Source: Haliotis asinina
Lineage: Eukaryota; Mollusca; Gastropoda; Lepetellida; Haliotidae
DNA length: 64,000 bases
Direction of reading: 5' to 3'
NCBI RefSeq assembly: GCF_037392515.1
Contig: NC_090290.1
Span: 55,130,753-55,194,752, forward strand
Positions within the stretch are counted from its first letter, which is position 1. Every line of letters starts with the position of its first letter. Both the position numbers and the translations under genes were made by a program. This document shows, piece by piece, positions 49,700 to 61,104 of the stretch. The notes beneath the pieces are model-generated. The model ran no database searches. It was not told the DNA's origin and was given only the letters and a program-made list of their open reading frames with translations.

Positions 49700-52600
49700 T
49701 CACACACAGTCACACACACATACACACACACAGCACCACCATCACCACCACTATGGTCGTTGATGTGTCATTACATTCTCCCTGGTTGTGTGTATCAAAG
49801 TGATAAAGCCATCGTGTTAAAACTTCTGTGTAGGGTGGCACACATACCTTTCGGATATTTACTTTTCGCGAGCGCCATGTCTAACACGAAGTCATGCTGA
49901 AGCATTAGTTCAGTGTATTTGCTATAATATATTTATGAAATGGCAGTCACTACATTTGACCCTGGAAGAATGATGCCACATCATCCCGTTACGCCGAAGC
50001 AAAACTGGATATCCATTTCAAACATCCTCTGATGTATGGACAGAGAATACTTACGAACAGTGCTCGCATCAAAATTGACTTTAGATTCCGGGTTGAATAT
50101 ATCGTAATTATCAAGCCTTGGTTCGTTGTCTTCTTTTGCCGAGGAGGAGGAGGAGCTTGAATTCGGCGTGAAGCCTGGAAACAAAAATGAACGTTTTAAA
50201 GTCTCACTTAAACACATTTGCTTTATCCGTCAGTGTCATTGTCATCAATGTCGTAAATGCATGTTAACTCTCCCGTGTTATACATAATCGAAATGTAATT
50301 GTTTATACAACATATGTCATATTTGGGATTTCACTTTCTCAGTAACATATGTCATATTTGGGATTTCACTTTCTTAGTAACATATGTCATATTTGGGATT
50401 TCACTTTCTCAGTAAAGTACAAATTCTAGTACTTTTTTGGTTGAGTCCCATTAATTTTTTTATGTTTATATCAACTGAACTGAACAATCTCTGAAATTGT
50501 GCATTCTTGTGTTTCATTCACATCAGCCGATAACAATGCTTATCCTTTCAGGATATTTCCCAGTAATTGTCGTTACACATTCCTAACCCATATCAGTGAT
50601 TGTGAGGAAGGATAACAGCTTATGCATGAACACCTTCTTTATTACAACGACCTCGGGCGACGTTTCGGTGTAGTACTAACACCGTTATAACGCAAGACTT
50701 GACTCTCACTGTAATACAGAAGTTCTTCATTCATTTACTGATATCCTTTCTTCGTGCTCCTACCCTAAACGCCTAAACTACATCTATACCAGTTATGTCC
50801 GCACAAACTGGTCTCAACGCATCTTGAGTTTGTGTCAGTAAATCTGAACCTTCTGATTCTTGAACACGTCGGGAACTTTACTACCTGGCACACTGTCGGC
50901 CTCACAACAGAAAGACAGATTGTCAAGTCAACGTACAACTACACAAGATAGAATGTTTGTAGGTAAATAACTAAACAACTCCATTTGGAACCACAAGGTT
51001 TTTTTTATATACAATGAAATTAAAATTAAAATCCAGTCACAATACTAACATTGTTCGAGCAAGGTGAATTTCACTCTCGTGCATACTAGTACCAGTACAC
51101 GATTTTCCAAAATTAAAACATATTGTGTGCTGATAAATGAACAAATACATTTTGAGTGAACGACATAAATTCTGTGTAGAACTTCGATGCGTGTGTTCAG
51201 CCAGCGTCGCAATTTGCCATACCCGTCCTAGCCAATGTTTGCAACCAAAACAAGTTCATTTAGATAAAAGACAGTGATGACTTCTTTCTGTTTCTAAAGG
51301 GGGACACATCACATCCAAAAAGGTGACAATGTTCTTCTGTGAGAACGGGTACGATATGCTTTACATTAAATACTTGAAAAAACTCGAAGCTAATGGCGAC
51401 CTGTGACGGTTTTACCATATGCTGTATCTGCAGTTTTCTTCTGGGTGGCACTTGTGACGCAATACATGCTTATTTTCGAAAACATATATCAATGCGAAAA
51501 AAACTGTTAAGAATGGATGCTCAGTTCGAGCACAGGATACTCTCTCCAAACTGTATCACTACTAACTGTAATTCTTCTGTGTCCCTGGAGCATACAAAAA
51601 GTACCTACATCTTGTTCAGCTTGACCTGAGCTACTCTACATAAGCGTGACCCGGGAGGTCAAATGGCACAAACGACTGGTCGAGTTAAATTCATTAAATA
51701 GCCGAACAGAGAATGTGGTTAATTTGTGCGTTCTTGCGAAACATGCATACATGGATTCGTTACAGAACTTGTCCCGGATAACAACTCTTCTGAAAAACAA
51801 TCATTTCATGTTTTCAGTGAATTGTCTGTTACAGTGATAAAGTAACAACTTTGGTTTACAACGTAAATTCAGTCACTTTTACAATCTGATTCACTGCTGT
51901 CTTAAAGCCCGAATAGGAAACATGAAACAATCTGTAGCTAATTGTTTAAAGAAAGTTAGGACATTGCTGACGATTTCTGAGATGTTAAACAGCGATCTTG
52001 TCTCGGGTGTTTTGACATATTGACAATCAGCTGACAAAGTCGCACCCCTCCACAATAATAGACCCAACCAGCTGTGGCAGGGTCACGCAGTGCATTAGTA
52101 TGTACTTTATCAGGTCAATCGGAACTACCTGTTATGATCCTACACGTAAAGATCCGGTAAGAACATGTCTTCAGCATCCCACGTTTGTCATAAGTGGCGA
52201 CAAACGGGATCGGGTGGTCAGACTCGCTGACTTGGCTGACATATGCCATTGTATCCAACGGTGCATATCCGCCATGCTGTTGATCACTGGATTGTCTGGT
52301 CCAGACATGATTATTTACACCCACAAAAGATGATGTCTGCACTGGAGTTAACCCAGTCAGACATTTGCTGTGTATCAAGGGCTTCTATAGTGCTACATTT
52401 AATTTGTGTAAGGTCAAGTTTGGACCGTTCTTTCTTCCTAGAAATGTCATTTTCGTAAAGGGTATACATGGAAAAACAATTGAGTAAACATAATTTGGTT
52501 GTATGTAGACGAAACCACAGCCTATGGCAATGTCTCTGTAAAATGTTTCCTTATCTGACTCTCCAACTCCTGAAAATGCAAATCATAGTGTTCTACCATG

Positions 52601-55600
52601 GCTTCGTTGGAGACTTGGGGTCATTAAAGACTAACACTGTACGTCACATGACACAGAAAATAATAAAAATACGTTTTAATTAATAACACTTTTCACAAAA
52701 GACTGAAATGACATCAAGTGTGGAGCTATTTTCTATCCAAATAAAATGGAGATTCAATGAGGGTCATATTCCAGGAAAATGTCCCCCTTGTTTTTTATAA
52801 AGAAAAGATCGAGGGCTAGTGTTTTGCTCTACACAATGTCAGACTTACAGGATACCCTTGCACATCCATGTTAGACACTAGAGGGACCTTAACACATTTG
52901 GCGTGTGATCTTGTTATTTTCGCTAGAATGGAGTTGGATACAAAGCATGTGCTGATAATCCAATGAGTGGCCACAGACAAGAGTATGTGAGTATATATGA
53001 TAAATATTGCATGAAGTTGTTTGTTTTGATTTTTTTTTCCATTTTTTAAATGCCGGTTGAATTAAAGCATTGGTGACGACCATTGCATCAATGTTCCGGG
53101 TTTGCCAACATACAGAGGAAACGGGTAATTGTAACTATCCTTCAACGATGAAATGGGTTTCCATGGTAACGGTAGTGTCCGGATAAAAAGCTTAACTGTA
53201 ACATTCTCATAGAGGAGAGAACCTGCTTACGTCACGGTAACGAGGAGTCCAGCAATTTAGACAACACCAGAACAATACATGTTGGCCTGTTGTAAGTATT
53301 TGTAGGCCATAATCCCTTCAAGGAAACAAGAACCATCAATGCTTTGTTCAAATGTATGTTACAGCAATGTAAGTTAATGCTGTGATCCCGCTGAAGCTCA
53401 AAACAAAATCATGTCCAACATCGATTGTTTTTCAAATTTATACAGAAAAAATATTGCACGAGGTGACCTTACAATCTGATTTTTTCTTCCAGAAAAATGA
53501 GAATCACTTACTCCCAGTTCTCATAATAGGATTGTTTTTTTTTCTGAAGAAGCATCAGGTTCAACAAAGCCATGGACTGAAACCCTCCAACCTCCGCATG
53601 TCCGAGAGTATTAAAGTGAGTCTACAGGACATGTATACCAGGGACTGCATACTCCTTCAAATTAATATATATGGTTTCATTTGTCCACTGACCACAAGTT
53701 TAGCATCGGCAGTGCGCGACTGTCGACGAAGGAATCCTCTGAAGTTGGTCCAAGCAGCATGTTGTTTTTGCAACTAGTGACGTCTAATTCACGTAGGGAT
53801 TCTTTTAAATATAAGCGACAAACCCATTCCATATTCAAACAGTGGCCAGAATCGGTCCAACTATCACATGGACATCGATTTATATAATACTACCAAGTAG
53901 TGGTGACACCATGTTGTCGCGAAAAGTGATGGTATCCTGAAAGGTATGATGTAAAACGCTGTGCATACCTTAAAGAGACCTTGTATGGAGTCTTGGTAGG
54001 AAAAAAACTCGTTCGTAACTCAAAGGGATCTTGGAGAATTAAATTTGACCTTTGAAAAGTTGCAATCCTCCCTCTTGTTCTACAATATTGTGGAAAAGGT
54101 GTAATACACAGATGTAACGTGAGGCCAACACTTTCCCAGTTTAGGATTGACTATTTGTTCGTTGTGGAACTACTGAAGATTATGAATAAACCTAGAGCTC
54201 AGTAACAACTTCTTTGCTAAATAACATTGCACTGACAATCCCAGCAGACATTCCGTGTCATCTGCATACTGAAACTTCAAAATGTTCAAACATACTGATA
54301 TGTACACAGTCATAACTGTACACCACAGCCACCTTACGTGCCCAGTGATTAGTTTAAACTATTAGTAAATCTTATAAATAATTTGTAAATCATTGTTTCA
54401 AAGAAATATGAATAACGTGATCATGGTGGCCATTTTGGGGAATGAGGAAGCGATATTAACAACACCTCTTAATCTAAACAAGCGAAGGGTGGCCAAGTTC
54501 AGCATGCCACTCTCTAACGCCGCTCTACCGAAATTCACAGCCTATTCAAACTGATTTGGAGAGTCAGTGAAACCCAGCAAAACTATTGAAAGAAAACTAT
54601 CTTGAACTGGAAAGTTTGCAGCTACCTTCTGTTACAATGCTATCACCTCAGTCAATTTTCTGGACGACACCGAGTCTCGATATATGGTATGATTACAATC
54701 AAGACAGCCCTTCTCTCCCTTATGGTGTATTTCAGCTGTCGAAACCATTTTGGCTTCACAGAATTAAGTTGGGAGGATATTTGGCTGATCGCTGATTATA
54801 CGTCAAGCGTGCTGACAAAGAAGCCATTGCCATGTTCTTGAGACACTACGGCGGTGTGTTCGGCGAGATACCAACTTTTGTACATGTCTCCCAGAAGATT
54901 GTATTTTGGTCTAGTCTCCGAATTTCATTAGCACGCTTGTTATGATTATGGCTTCTGTATAATCCCTCGAAACTCAATCTCAGTTAACACCATGTGGTGA
55001 TCTTTACATCGATATCACAAAAAAGTAATTATATTAGAAAACAATTTAGTAATGTTTGCATATATAGGAGAGACGAAATTGTTATCACGTCTTTTACGGT
55101 AATGATTACTGTTACTAGTATGATTACTGTTACTACAGCTAATTACAGGTAATATCTACAGTATTAAATGCTTGAGTGCCATCATATTAGAATGGTAAGT
55201 GGGTTCAATGTAATTGTCATATGGACAATGTTTCGCCGTAATTGACTCTTGAAAAATGTTATAAATGATTGATTTTAACATTATAACGAGAGACAATACA
55301 CTGCCTACATTATCACAGATTTGATTGACATTATAATGCAATAACTGTAATTTGACAAAACAATACAGATTCAGGCAAGAGATCACAAGCAATAATTGTA
55401 GATTAATCTTATAGTGGTAACTTCCTGTTATTATCAAAGGTGCAATGACTATAATCTAAACGATATGAGACCCTTCCTTTTCTTCACTAATAGCCAACAC
55501 TGCTATCAAATATGACTTGATAGCTTTGTGCAACATATATTACGTTTCGGTAGAACTATCTACTTAATACAACTGTAAATGAACACGTTTCTTTTGTGTA

Positions 55601-57342
55601 TTATATGGACAAATATTTGATGCTTGCGGTCCACAAAATATAATATAATATAATATAATATAATATAATATAATATAATATAATATAATATAATATAATA
55701 TAATATAATATAACATAATATAACAATTTCTATCATGCTTTAATTAATAGGTTTTTTATGAGGCAGGAATACTGTCGATGAAGCTATGATGTCGAACCTT
55801 ACCTTCCTCTATCCATTAGGAAGCTATTTATCTAAAATCTAAACACAGTTATGTCATCAAGACAATAACATTGAAGCCATAGACAAATAAAAAGAGCCGA
55901 CAGTTACCAAGAACGACGGGGTGAGAGTGCTGACTGCGGATGATGCTTTTCAAGCATGACGATGTTCAAAACTATTCTAGGAAGGCAGCAAATGATTCAG
56001 GCATCAACAAAATCTGTAGATGCTTAATCTAATAACATCGATATCACCACACGTTGTTTTTGTTAGCTGAGAGTGAGGAAGTATGATTTTAGCCGCTTTT
56101 TACCAGACATGGGCTTCACACGTCCTACCACATGGGGAATCGAACACTAACAGTAAATTACATGTTGTCCGCTTTGTTATTTTCTGGTAAGTTGTTTCTG
56201 GCTTATGGACGTAGGAACAAATTGTGACGAGTGACTGGGTTTTTCGAAGACGTACGGTGAGTTTCTAGAAGCAATCTGGACAATGACCAAAATCGGTGAA
56301 AGGCACGTCAGATAAGGCCACCCACGCTGCTCTACCTAGTCTCAAAAACTGTGCCTGGAATTGTGATGTTCATCTTTGTGCGACTTTTGAAATACTGTGG
56401 CTTGGAGACGTTTTCACGGTCGCAATATTTACATTTGATGGATTTTTTCATTTGCAAAGGATCTGATGCCCAGTGAATATTGACATACATTTGCATGTGT
56501 TTGTGACATCATTCTGACGGGGTGTGTTAGAATAAGTGAATAGTGATTATACACACATCACATATCTGATACAGCCAGAGAAGTATAAATCTTCTGATGA
56601 ATACAACAACTTTACAGAGAGGAAAAAACAGACTGAAAGGAAATCTCCACACCCACATGTTGCGAACGTATTGCACTTTTAAATCTTGTTCGGCATACAA
56701 AACGAAACTTTCCTGTGTTATGATGATACCAACTGGATAGGATAATTGTTGTGTTAGCCTTAGTTAAGAGAAGTGTCTTATCTAACCACTCTTATCATTA
56801 TTCGGCATTTCGTATGCCAGGAGCACCAGAACTGACCTCTTGTTATTGTTCTCACGTGGTGAAGTGAACCCTGACCTTCAACCTTTACCTAGCTTTCATT
56901 GTCTCAACCGTTCTCTTACATGGATCCAAACTTAAGCATTTGGAGAAGATCTTACCACAGTAACAAGAGCAAAATTTGTCCTTATTCACATATGATCATT
57001 TTAGTCACAGTCCAACCTGAATTTGCAGCTGGTGTATAACGCTATTACATAAATTACTATAAAGATGCTTAATTGGAAGCAGTGGACCAACTTACCTAAA
57101 TATCTGTCGTCGAAACCATTAGTAGGGTGGCTTGGGTGGATGGTGTTTTCTCTGGGTGGAGTGTTGGGGTGGTGATTACTGGCAGGCTGGGACGGGGCAA
57201 GGAGACCATTGACTGAGTAGGGCCCAGGGGTCGGGCGCACGCCGAAGTCAGTCATGGGCGTCCCCGGGTGGTAATAGCGTCGGTCTGGTCCGAGGGTGGG
57301 GTCCTCATCGTCTACGAGTCGAGACTGGAAATAGCTATCCAT
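37394..57342 (-). CDS. Paired-like homeobox gene, aristaless/ARX/Pph13 group, 6 exons
   Basis: Six minus-strand exons join in phase: 57342-57096, 50174-50055, 43589-43432, 42952-42877, 41544-41347 (or to 41314 and beyond) and 37548-37394, giving 317 residues with the shortest exon 5. Residues 42-49 (YSVNGLLA) resemble the eh1/octapeptide Groucho-binding motif. Residues 130-189 are a Q50 paired-like homeodomain, split at 46/47, with [21 protein letters not shown] and [13 protein letters not shown]. The C-terminus carries an OAR motif ([18 protein letters not shown]). The homeodomain is closest in my memory to aristaless, ARX and insect Pph13 (the FFREEL variant is Pph13-like). It should be a nuclear DNA-binding regulator of development; its tissue is unknown. 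The gene spans 20 kb and its introns hold several mobile elements. The variable end of exon 5 is the main oddity. Confidence 0.9.
38305..39650 (-). mobile_element. Near-complete Tc1-like transposon with both TIRs
   Basis: About 1346 bp. The inverted ends aactagacggcaaaagaaag (left) and their complement ctttcttttgccgcctagtt (right) differ by one base, and both are flanked by TA, the Tc1 target duplication. The transposase reads on the minus strand from [19 protein letters not shown] at 39378. It lies in the same strand as the host homeobox gene. Length, TIR identity and intact catalytic motifs suggest a recent insertion, though coding lesions remain. Confidence 0.92.
38400..39378 (-). pseudogene. 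Tc1-like transposase (DD34E), recently broken
   Basis: N-terminal helix-turn-helix region ([37 protein letters not shown], then [15 protein letters not shown]), then the catalytic core: [14 protein letters not shown] (first D), RIVCQHDNA (second D) and [15 protein letters not shown] (E). Between the second D and E there are 34 residues, the DD34E form. A GAGGGC-type hexanucleotide expansion (39112-39145; Gly-Glu repeat) sits where the reading frame changes, and a TGA follows the HDNA box. So the protein is not made as one chain from this copy. Confidence 0.88.
39742..41346 (-). repeat. 33-bp minisatellite whose units carry 5' splice sites
   Basis: About 48 units of 33 bp. Two subtypes: one near exon 5 (41346 to about 40910; plus-strand core accatcagactggacgggtc) and one farther away (about 40900 to 39742; accatcagatagcacgggtc). 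On the minus strand most units contain TGATG|GTAAGTGC or a close GTAAG variant. Blocks of units are themselves duplicated: for example, a five-unit (165 bp) segment starting near 40946 repeats at about 41111. A few truncated units (near 40008, 40225 and 40575) shift the frame. Because the unit is a multiple of three, long open frames exist on both strands ([22 protein letters not shown]); outside the exon 5 reading these are not genes. Confidence 0.93.
41347..41544 (-). CDS. Homeobox gene exon 5
   Basis: Acceptor gttgctttttacag|TGCTTCC. In phase 1 after exon 4 it reads [31 protein letters not shown] and [22 protein letters not shown]. The nearest possible end is a GC donor, GCCG|GCAAGTGC (41347/41346); the first GT donor, GATG|GTAAGT, is 33 bases on (41314/41313) and adds [11 protein letters not shown], as does each later unit. 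All give phase 1. Alternative frame: if exon 4 ended at GAGCAC|gtaatt (42839), exon 5 would stop after about 42 codons, so this is less likely. Confidence 0.8.
41545..42876 (-). other. Homeobox intron 4
   Basis: 1.3 kb from AAG|gtgggg to tttttacag. Mostly filled by the foldback palindrome at 41831-42701. Confidence 0.75.
41831..42701. mobile_element. Large foldback (inverted-repeat) element
   Basis: Left arm 41831-42071 and right arm 42461-42701 are reverse complements over about 240 bases with only scattered differences, e.g. ccactctcgattatgggcgaattctgggtggg against its complement around 42570. The 389-bp spacer is unrelated. No transposase or clear target duplication seen; a non-autonomous foldback element or two head-to-head insertions are possible. 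Confidence 0.85.
42877..42952 (-). CDS. Homeobox gene exon 4: helix 3 end
   Basis: Acceptor ccccattag|GTGTGG. Encodes [18 protein letters not shown] and KEPETSQ, ending CAAG|gtgggg in phase 1. The exon starts at homeodomain position 47. Confidence 0.88.
42953..43431 (-). other. Homeobox intron 3
   Basis: 479 bp inside the homeobox, at the conserved paired-class 46/47 position. Nothing else recognised. Confidence 0.8.
43432..43589 (-). CDS. Homeobox gene exon 3: homeodomain helices 1-2
   Basis: Acceptor gtatatatcttccag|ATGG. Encodes [38 protein letters not shown] and [15 protein letters not shown], then |gtgcca. The ATG at the exon edge is not a start codon: upstream phase continues through it (codon CAT). 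Confidence 0.93.
43681..43962 (+). repeat. Dispersed repeat family B, full copy
   Basis: From GAGT run and ggttttacaccgcacgcagc through ctgtaaataatcaagtctgg, gaccagacaatccagtgat, tcagcgagcctgacaaccc to tgaaggcctagtctaccc and cttcacgggtcacgg. This is the most complete copy and serves as the reference for the family. Confidence 0.92.
44488..44558. repeat. 23-bp tandem repeat, 3 copies
   Basis: Unit cgttttcagatttactgggacat, three nearly identical copies. Confidence 0.92.
46362..46590. repeat. Compound microsatellites (ATGT)n(GT)n ... (GATA)n/(GGTA)n
   Basis: A GT tract of about 25 units flanked by ATGT runs (46362-46470) and a GATA/GGTA mix at 46525-46585. Confidence 0.95.
48287..48357. repeat. 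(GGGTGT)n microsatellite
   Basis: About eleven perfect hexanucleotide units. Confidence 0.95.
48395..48452 (+). repeat. Family B fragment (right end)
   Basis: cactggtcgctgaaggcc and acaccggcacgggtaacgtgag match the right end of the family. Confidence 0.5.
48700..48868 (-). repeat. Dispersed repeat family B, reverse copy
   Basis: cccatgcttgtcgtaagagg, cgactaacgggatcagg, gctgatcactggattgtctg and gtccagacttgattatttac in order. Confidence 0.88.
49616..49732. repeat. (CA)n(CT)n microsatellite
   Basis: CA run, then about 30 CT units, then interrupted CA. Adjacent polypyrimidine and CA repeats lie about 0.3 kb from exon 2 on the antisense side, so the homeobox transcript would read GA and TG repeats. 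Confidence 0.95.
50055..50174 (-). CDS. Homeobox gene exon 2
   Basis: Acceptor ttttgtttccag|GCTTC and donor TTC|gtaagt. Encodes (G)[38 protein letters not shown]. It has a polyserine run and is exactly 120 bases, phase 1 to phase 1, so it could be skipped without frame loss. Confidence 0.85.
50309..50415. repeat. 35-bp tandem repeat, 3 copies
   Basis: Unit catatgtcatatttgggatttcactttctcagtaa, written here in parts catatgtcatatttggg and atttcactttctcagtaa; three copies with one difference. Confidence 0.93.
52140..52322 (-). repeat. Dispersed repeat family B, reverse copy
   Basis: gtttgtcataagtggcgac, aaacgggatcgggtgg, tcagactcgctgacttggc, gttgatcactggattgtctg and gtccagacatgattatttac in order. 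Confidence 0.9.
55638..55724. repeat. (TAATA)n microsatellite
   Basis: About 17 pentanucleotide units, the last ones with a C substitution. Confidence 0.97.
56071..56150 (-). repeat. SINE family A fragment with internal deletion
   Basis: tgattttagccgctttt is joined directly to accagacatgggcttcacac and acatggggaatcgaacac, so the middle is missing. Confidence 0.65.
57096..57342 (-). CDS. Homeobox gene exon 1: start and eh1-like motif
   Basis: ATG at 57342 begins [20 protein letters not shown]; then [14 protein letters not shown], the octapeptide-like YSVNGLLA (residues 42-49) and a Pro/His-rich stretch to DDRYL. Donor TTTAG|gtaagt is strong, phase 1. The upstream frame holds no earlier in-frame ATG in good context that I could see, so this start is the likely one. 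Confidence 0.85.
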
Positions 57343-60300
57343 GTGTGTTTCTTGGTGGTTTTAAGAACGTTCCAAATGTAATTTACAACGCTCGCCTCAT
57401 TGTGTTGATCGGATCGCGAGAACTTGATTTAATATTCCCCATTACGAAAACTTTTGCGGCTTCAAGGCGTTAGTTTCTGAAATTTATCCAATCAAATTTG
57501 ATTAGAACCTCGCTGTGCGCACACAGGCTTCTTACCATTCGACGTGGGCATGCCTTGGTGTCAGTCAAATAAACGTCGAATAATCATTTCTGTTTTCCTC
57601 TCGGGGAGGGACATATGTCGTGGAGGTATCAATGTATAATATACACATTTAGGTTGGGCAATGTGTTGACCGATGTAAGTCTAAAGGGGAATAATTTAGT
57701 AACCGCCTCTTGAAGTTACAATGAAATTTCTTATAATCTGTATTAGTTAAAGAACCAACGATTGAGAGATTTTTTTTGCTGATGATATCCCTTGATACGG
57801 ATGTTGAGTTGAGAGGTCGTTCAACATTTGATATGATTATAGAAACTGTGTGAGGCTGACGGGAATACGGGTGTCAGAGGTGAACGGAAGTAATCTGTGT
57901 TGAATGTAGAAGGACCACAGTCATGCACGAGAATCCTGCCAACAACAGAGGGTCACCAAATGTAAAACGTCCATGGAAAATGTAATTACGTTTCCAAATT
58001 GATAGCCTAATGTTTTCTGTGCAAGAGCGATATTTACGGAACGGTGATAAATGATACACTTTTAATTACGTTTATAAGGGTTCTTCAGCAAATGAAAAGT
58101 TTTGGAAACTCAATTAAACACTGATGTGATCAGCTTCATGTTTAACAAGAATGTCTGCTTTGTTTGCTTGGTCAGATATTCAGCATCGGGGCTGCTCAGA
58201 TTCAAGCTGCATTGAAGCATGGATATTTATGTATTGGAAAACGTAATTATGGCTTGTTTGTGTGCCTTGAAATAGCGGGGCAGTTTAATGTGGGACTCTT
58301 GTCAACAACCGTGAAGTCATGGACACAGAATTTAAATTATCACATACTGCTGGCTATTGTTATGTCACAGTCTGAACTGTAAATGTTGTTGTCGTAATTT
58401 ATATGGAGTATCATGACTAATTCTTAAAGAATGGAAAACATTATATACATTATAGGTTGCCATGACACTCATTCACCGAGTTAGGCTTGGAAGTGTATTG
58501 TGCTCTGTGCATAACGATGTCTATTGAAGATGATCAAATATGCATTGACAGAGTTAGTAGACCTTACAGATCGAGAGGATGGTTTGGCTTTGACTGATTT
58601 CTGAATAGAGGCCTTACATGGATTTTCTGGAAATTGTATAACACAGCATTTGAGAATTATTTGAAGAAGGGAAACGTCAACGAAATTTCATTTTGCCTTT
58701 AAAAAACATAAACATACTTTTTGAGTAATTAATACGGTGTAACTGAGTAGTCGTAACAAATTTGTTCTCACATCGGCATGAACATGGGTTATCACACTTG
58801 GTTGTCGATTTACATGTTTATAAAGAACATGAGTGAGTGAGTTTAGTTTTACGCCGCACTCATCTATATCCCAGCTATGGTGCGGGGTCTGTAAGTCATC
58901 AGGTTTGAAGCAGACAATCCAGTGATCAAAAGAATGAGCATCGATACTATGACATGTCCGTCAGCAAGCCTGACCACCTGATCCCGGTAGTCGCCTCTTA
59001 GGCTGCTGAAGATCAATCCTAACCTAGATCTTCACGGGTCTGTGAAGTTGACGCCTGCCACTTGGCTGTCACCTGCACGAACATGGAAGGCGTGTTTTTA
59101 TTTAATTTACTTTTACGTCCTTAGTCGACAATGAGCAGTCTGTTGATATGTAAGTTAGTTATTCGTTGTGCCTGGTCAACATATGCTACGGTTAGAGGGT
59201 ATTTTAATCATTACGATTACGTTAACAAGGTGAGTGCTAACAGAACAGGCGTCAGGCAGAACACTATTAAGTGCATAAAAGATCGCGTCAATCGACGAGA
59301 TGTAATTAGTATATACGATTGTATTTATTGCGCTGTTAATCACGACATACATAGTACATGCAGTAACCTGTTTGTCTCTGATGGGAGAAAGTCGGACAAT
59401 CCTTACGTTTGTCGCTGGAGTTGGTGGTACAGACAATATACACCATGCTGGACGCTACTTTCCAATTTAATCATGTATTATCACAGCTCACATTTAAATA
59501 AAAAATGCTTTGCATAATCGTCAGAATTCTTAGCTTAAATCAGAGTCTTTTGAATAACCAGGCATAGAGAAAGGGGGATTTGAAAATACCTTAAAGAGGT
59601 TGTATACAAAATAACAAAATGTCATTAAATTGCTAAATGTGGTGTCAGTTCGTAAAAAAGATGAGGCCAGTTGTGGCACCGTCTGTAAAAGGTAATATGT
59701 CAATAAAGGTTCTCTTCAAGCGTACTTACATTTTTCAGTAATTTTTTTTTCTTTGGGTAAAGATATTTCAGTATTCACATGAAATAGAAGAGGAAAAACA
59801 ATTTTAAGGCACTATGTAGGATCCGACACATTAATTAACTTTAAAAAAACCCATTAAAAATTAGAAAATAATATTGATTCATCAATAAAAAAATGTATGA
59901 TAACAAGATTTTGTATAAAATGAATGTTTACGTCGTAAATATTTACACTGATTAATAAAAAATAAAAATAAATCTTACCAGAGGGTATCAACATTATCTC
60001 CAACTGAAACAGCATACCTAAATCAAATTTGATAAGGGAGATAACTCTTGCCCAGGTTTATCTCAGGATAAATGCTAGTGTGGTCAAAACATAATGAAGC
60101 ATAGTTAGAAGGGAAATCACTGCGTAAAATTATAAACTAACAGATGCACGTTCTTACTGTCACATCTGGTCGCATACGTTATGCGCACAAAGATATCCAA
60201 CATTTTAATTAGAAAAATGTTTGTTTTTAAAACCGAGATTTGACGGTATAGGAAACACACGTACATGGTATTATGTTCAATGTAACGATGACATAAAAGA

Positions 60301-61100
60301 CAATGTAGATGGAAAACGTTAGTCAGTTCCGTGGTCAGGGTTATACAGGAAGTGTTCAGATTATTACCGATAGCCTAGCAATCATTGTGTCAACTTGTTA
60401 TAACGTTGGAGATGTTACAACATCGATGTGGTCTTGGAAAATAGAGAAAGAGGCCTTAAAATCATCAGTCACTGACAAAGGGTTTGAAATTTCTGTGCTG
60501 TGTGATTTGGTGTTCTTTGTAATTTCGTCTGAACTTTGAAATTACGGAAACAGGAAACACCAGATACGAAAGGTTGTCACTGAACTCAACGAACAAAACG
60601 TGTATATTAGAACAAATAAGATCGTGTAAAGGGTGAACAGTGGCAATATTCTGTGTGTGACAATTTGAGACTTTGGAAGAAATGTATGTTTGTTTCCAAG
60701 AAAGCATAATCTCGCTACATTATTACACCATTAATTATAACAGGTAGTGGGTAGACTTCAAAACGATGCACACCAGGAAGAGGGGAGATAACTTTCAAAA
60801 GGAACTTATATTGATGTGATTTTAATTAACATTTTCAAAGACTCCTTGTGAGAGCTGGGTAACCTTGTGATTCTCTTGTAACGGTTTCGAGGCCCACGTT
60901 GTCCGTTCCTGGTGTTCCGTGCCGTGATGTTGCTGTAATATTGCGAACCTTACTTACTGACTCTTGGTATAATTGCATTCTGCTTGCAAACACTACATAT
61001 GGCAGATGGACAATCTAGATTCCGTAATGAACGGGACGGTCATCATACAATTGGATCTAAGTATCAAAGGTTATCTTGTACCCAGAAAGGATGCACAGCA
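57343..61100. other. Region upstream of the homeobox gene
   Basis: Should contain the homeobox promoter. No clear TATA box or gene found. A family B repeat lies at 58830-59050. The 59.5-60.3 kb part is very AT-rich. Confidence 0.5.
58830..59050 (+). repeat. Dispersed repeat family B copy
   Basis: gagtgagtgagtttagtttt, acgccgcactcatctatatc, agacaatccagtgatcaa, tcagcaagcctgaccacc, gtcgcctcttaggctgctg and cttcacgggtctg in order, with a small deletion. Confidence 0.9.
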
Positions 61101-61104
61101 AAAA

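Larger units (their letters stand above)
43590..50054 (-). other. Homeobox intron 2
   Basis: 6.5 kb. Contains family B repeats (43681, 48395, 48700), a 23-bp tandem triplicate (44490), compound microsatellites (46362, 48287, 49616) and a CpG-bearing stretch at 47090-47290. No other gene signature recognised. Confidence 0.6.
50175..57095 (-). other. Homeobox intron 1
   Basis: 6.9 kb starting TTTAG|gtaagt. Contains a 35-bp tandem triplicate, a family B copy (52140), the TAATA microsatellite and a family A fragment. First introns of developmental regulators often hold enhancers, but no motif cluster was recognised. Confidence 0.65.

Noticed and set aside
52100-52378. Open frames with GLSGPDMI or [14 protein letters not shown]
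   Set aside because: These translate the family B repeat; the same peptides appear at 6848-7186.
59176-59436. Minus-strand frame with a GPCR-TM7-like stretch (VVINSAINTIVYTNY)
   Set aside because: Only one short resemblance, no other transmembrane segments nearby on the same strand, and no clear splice sites; chance similarity is more likely.
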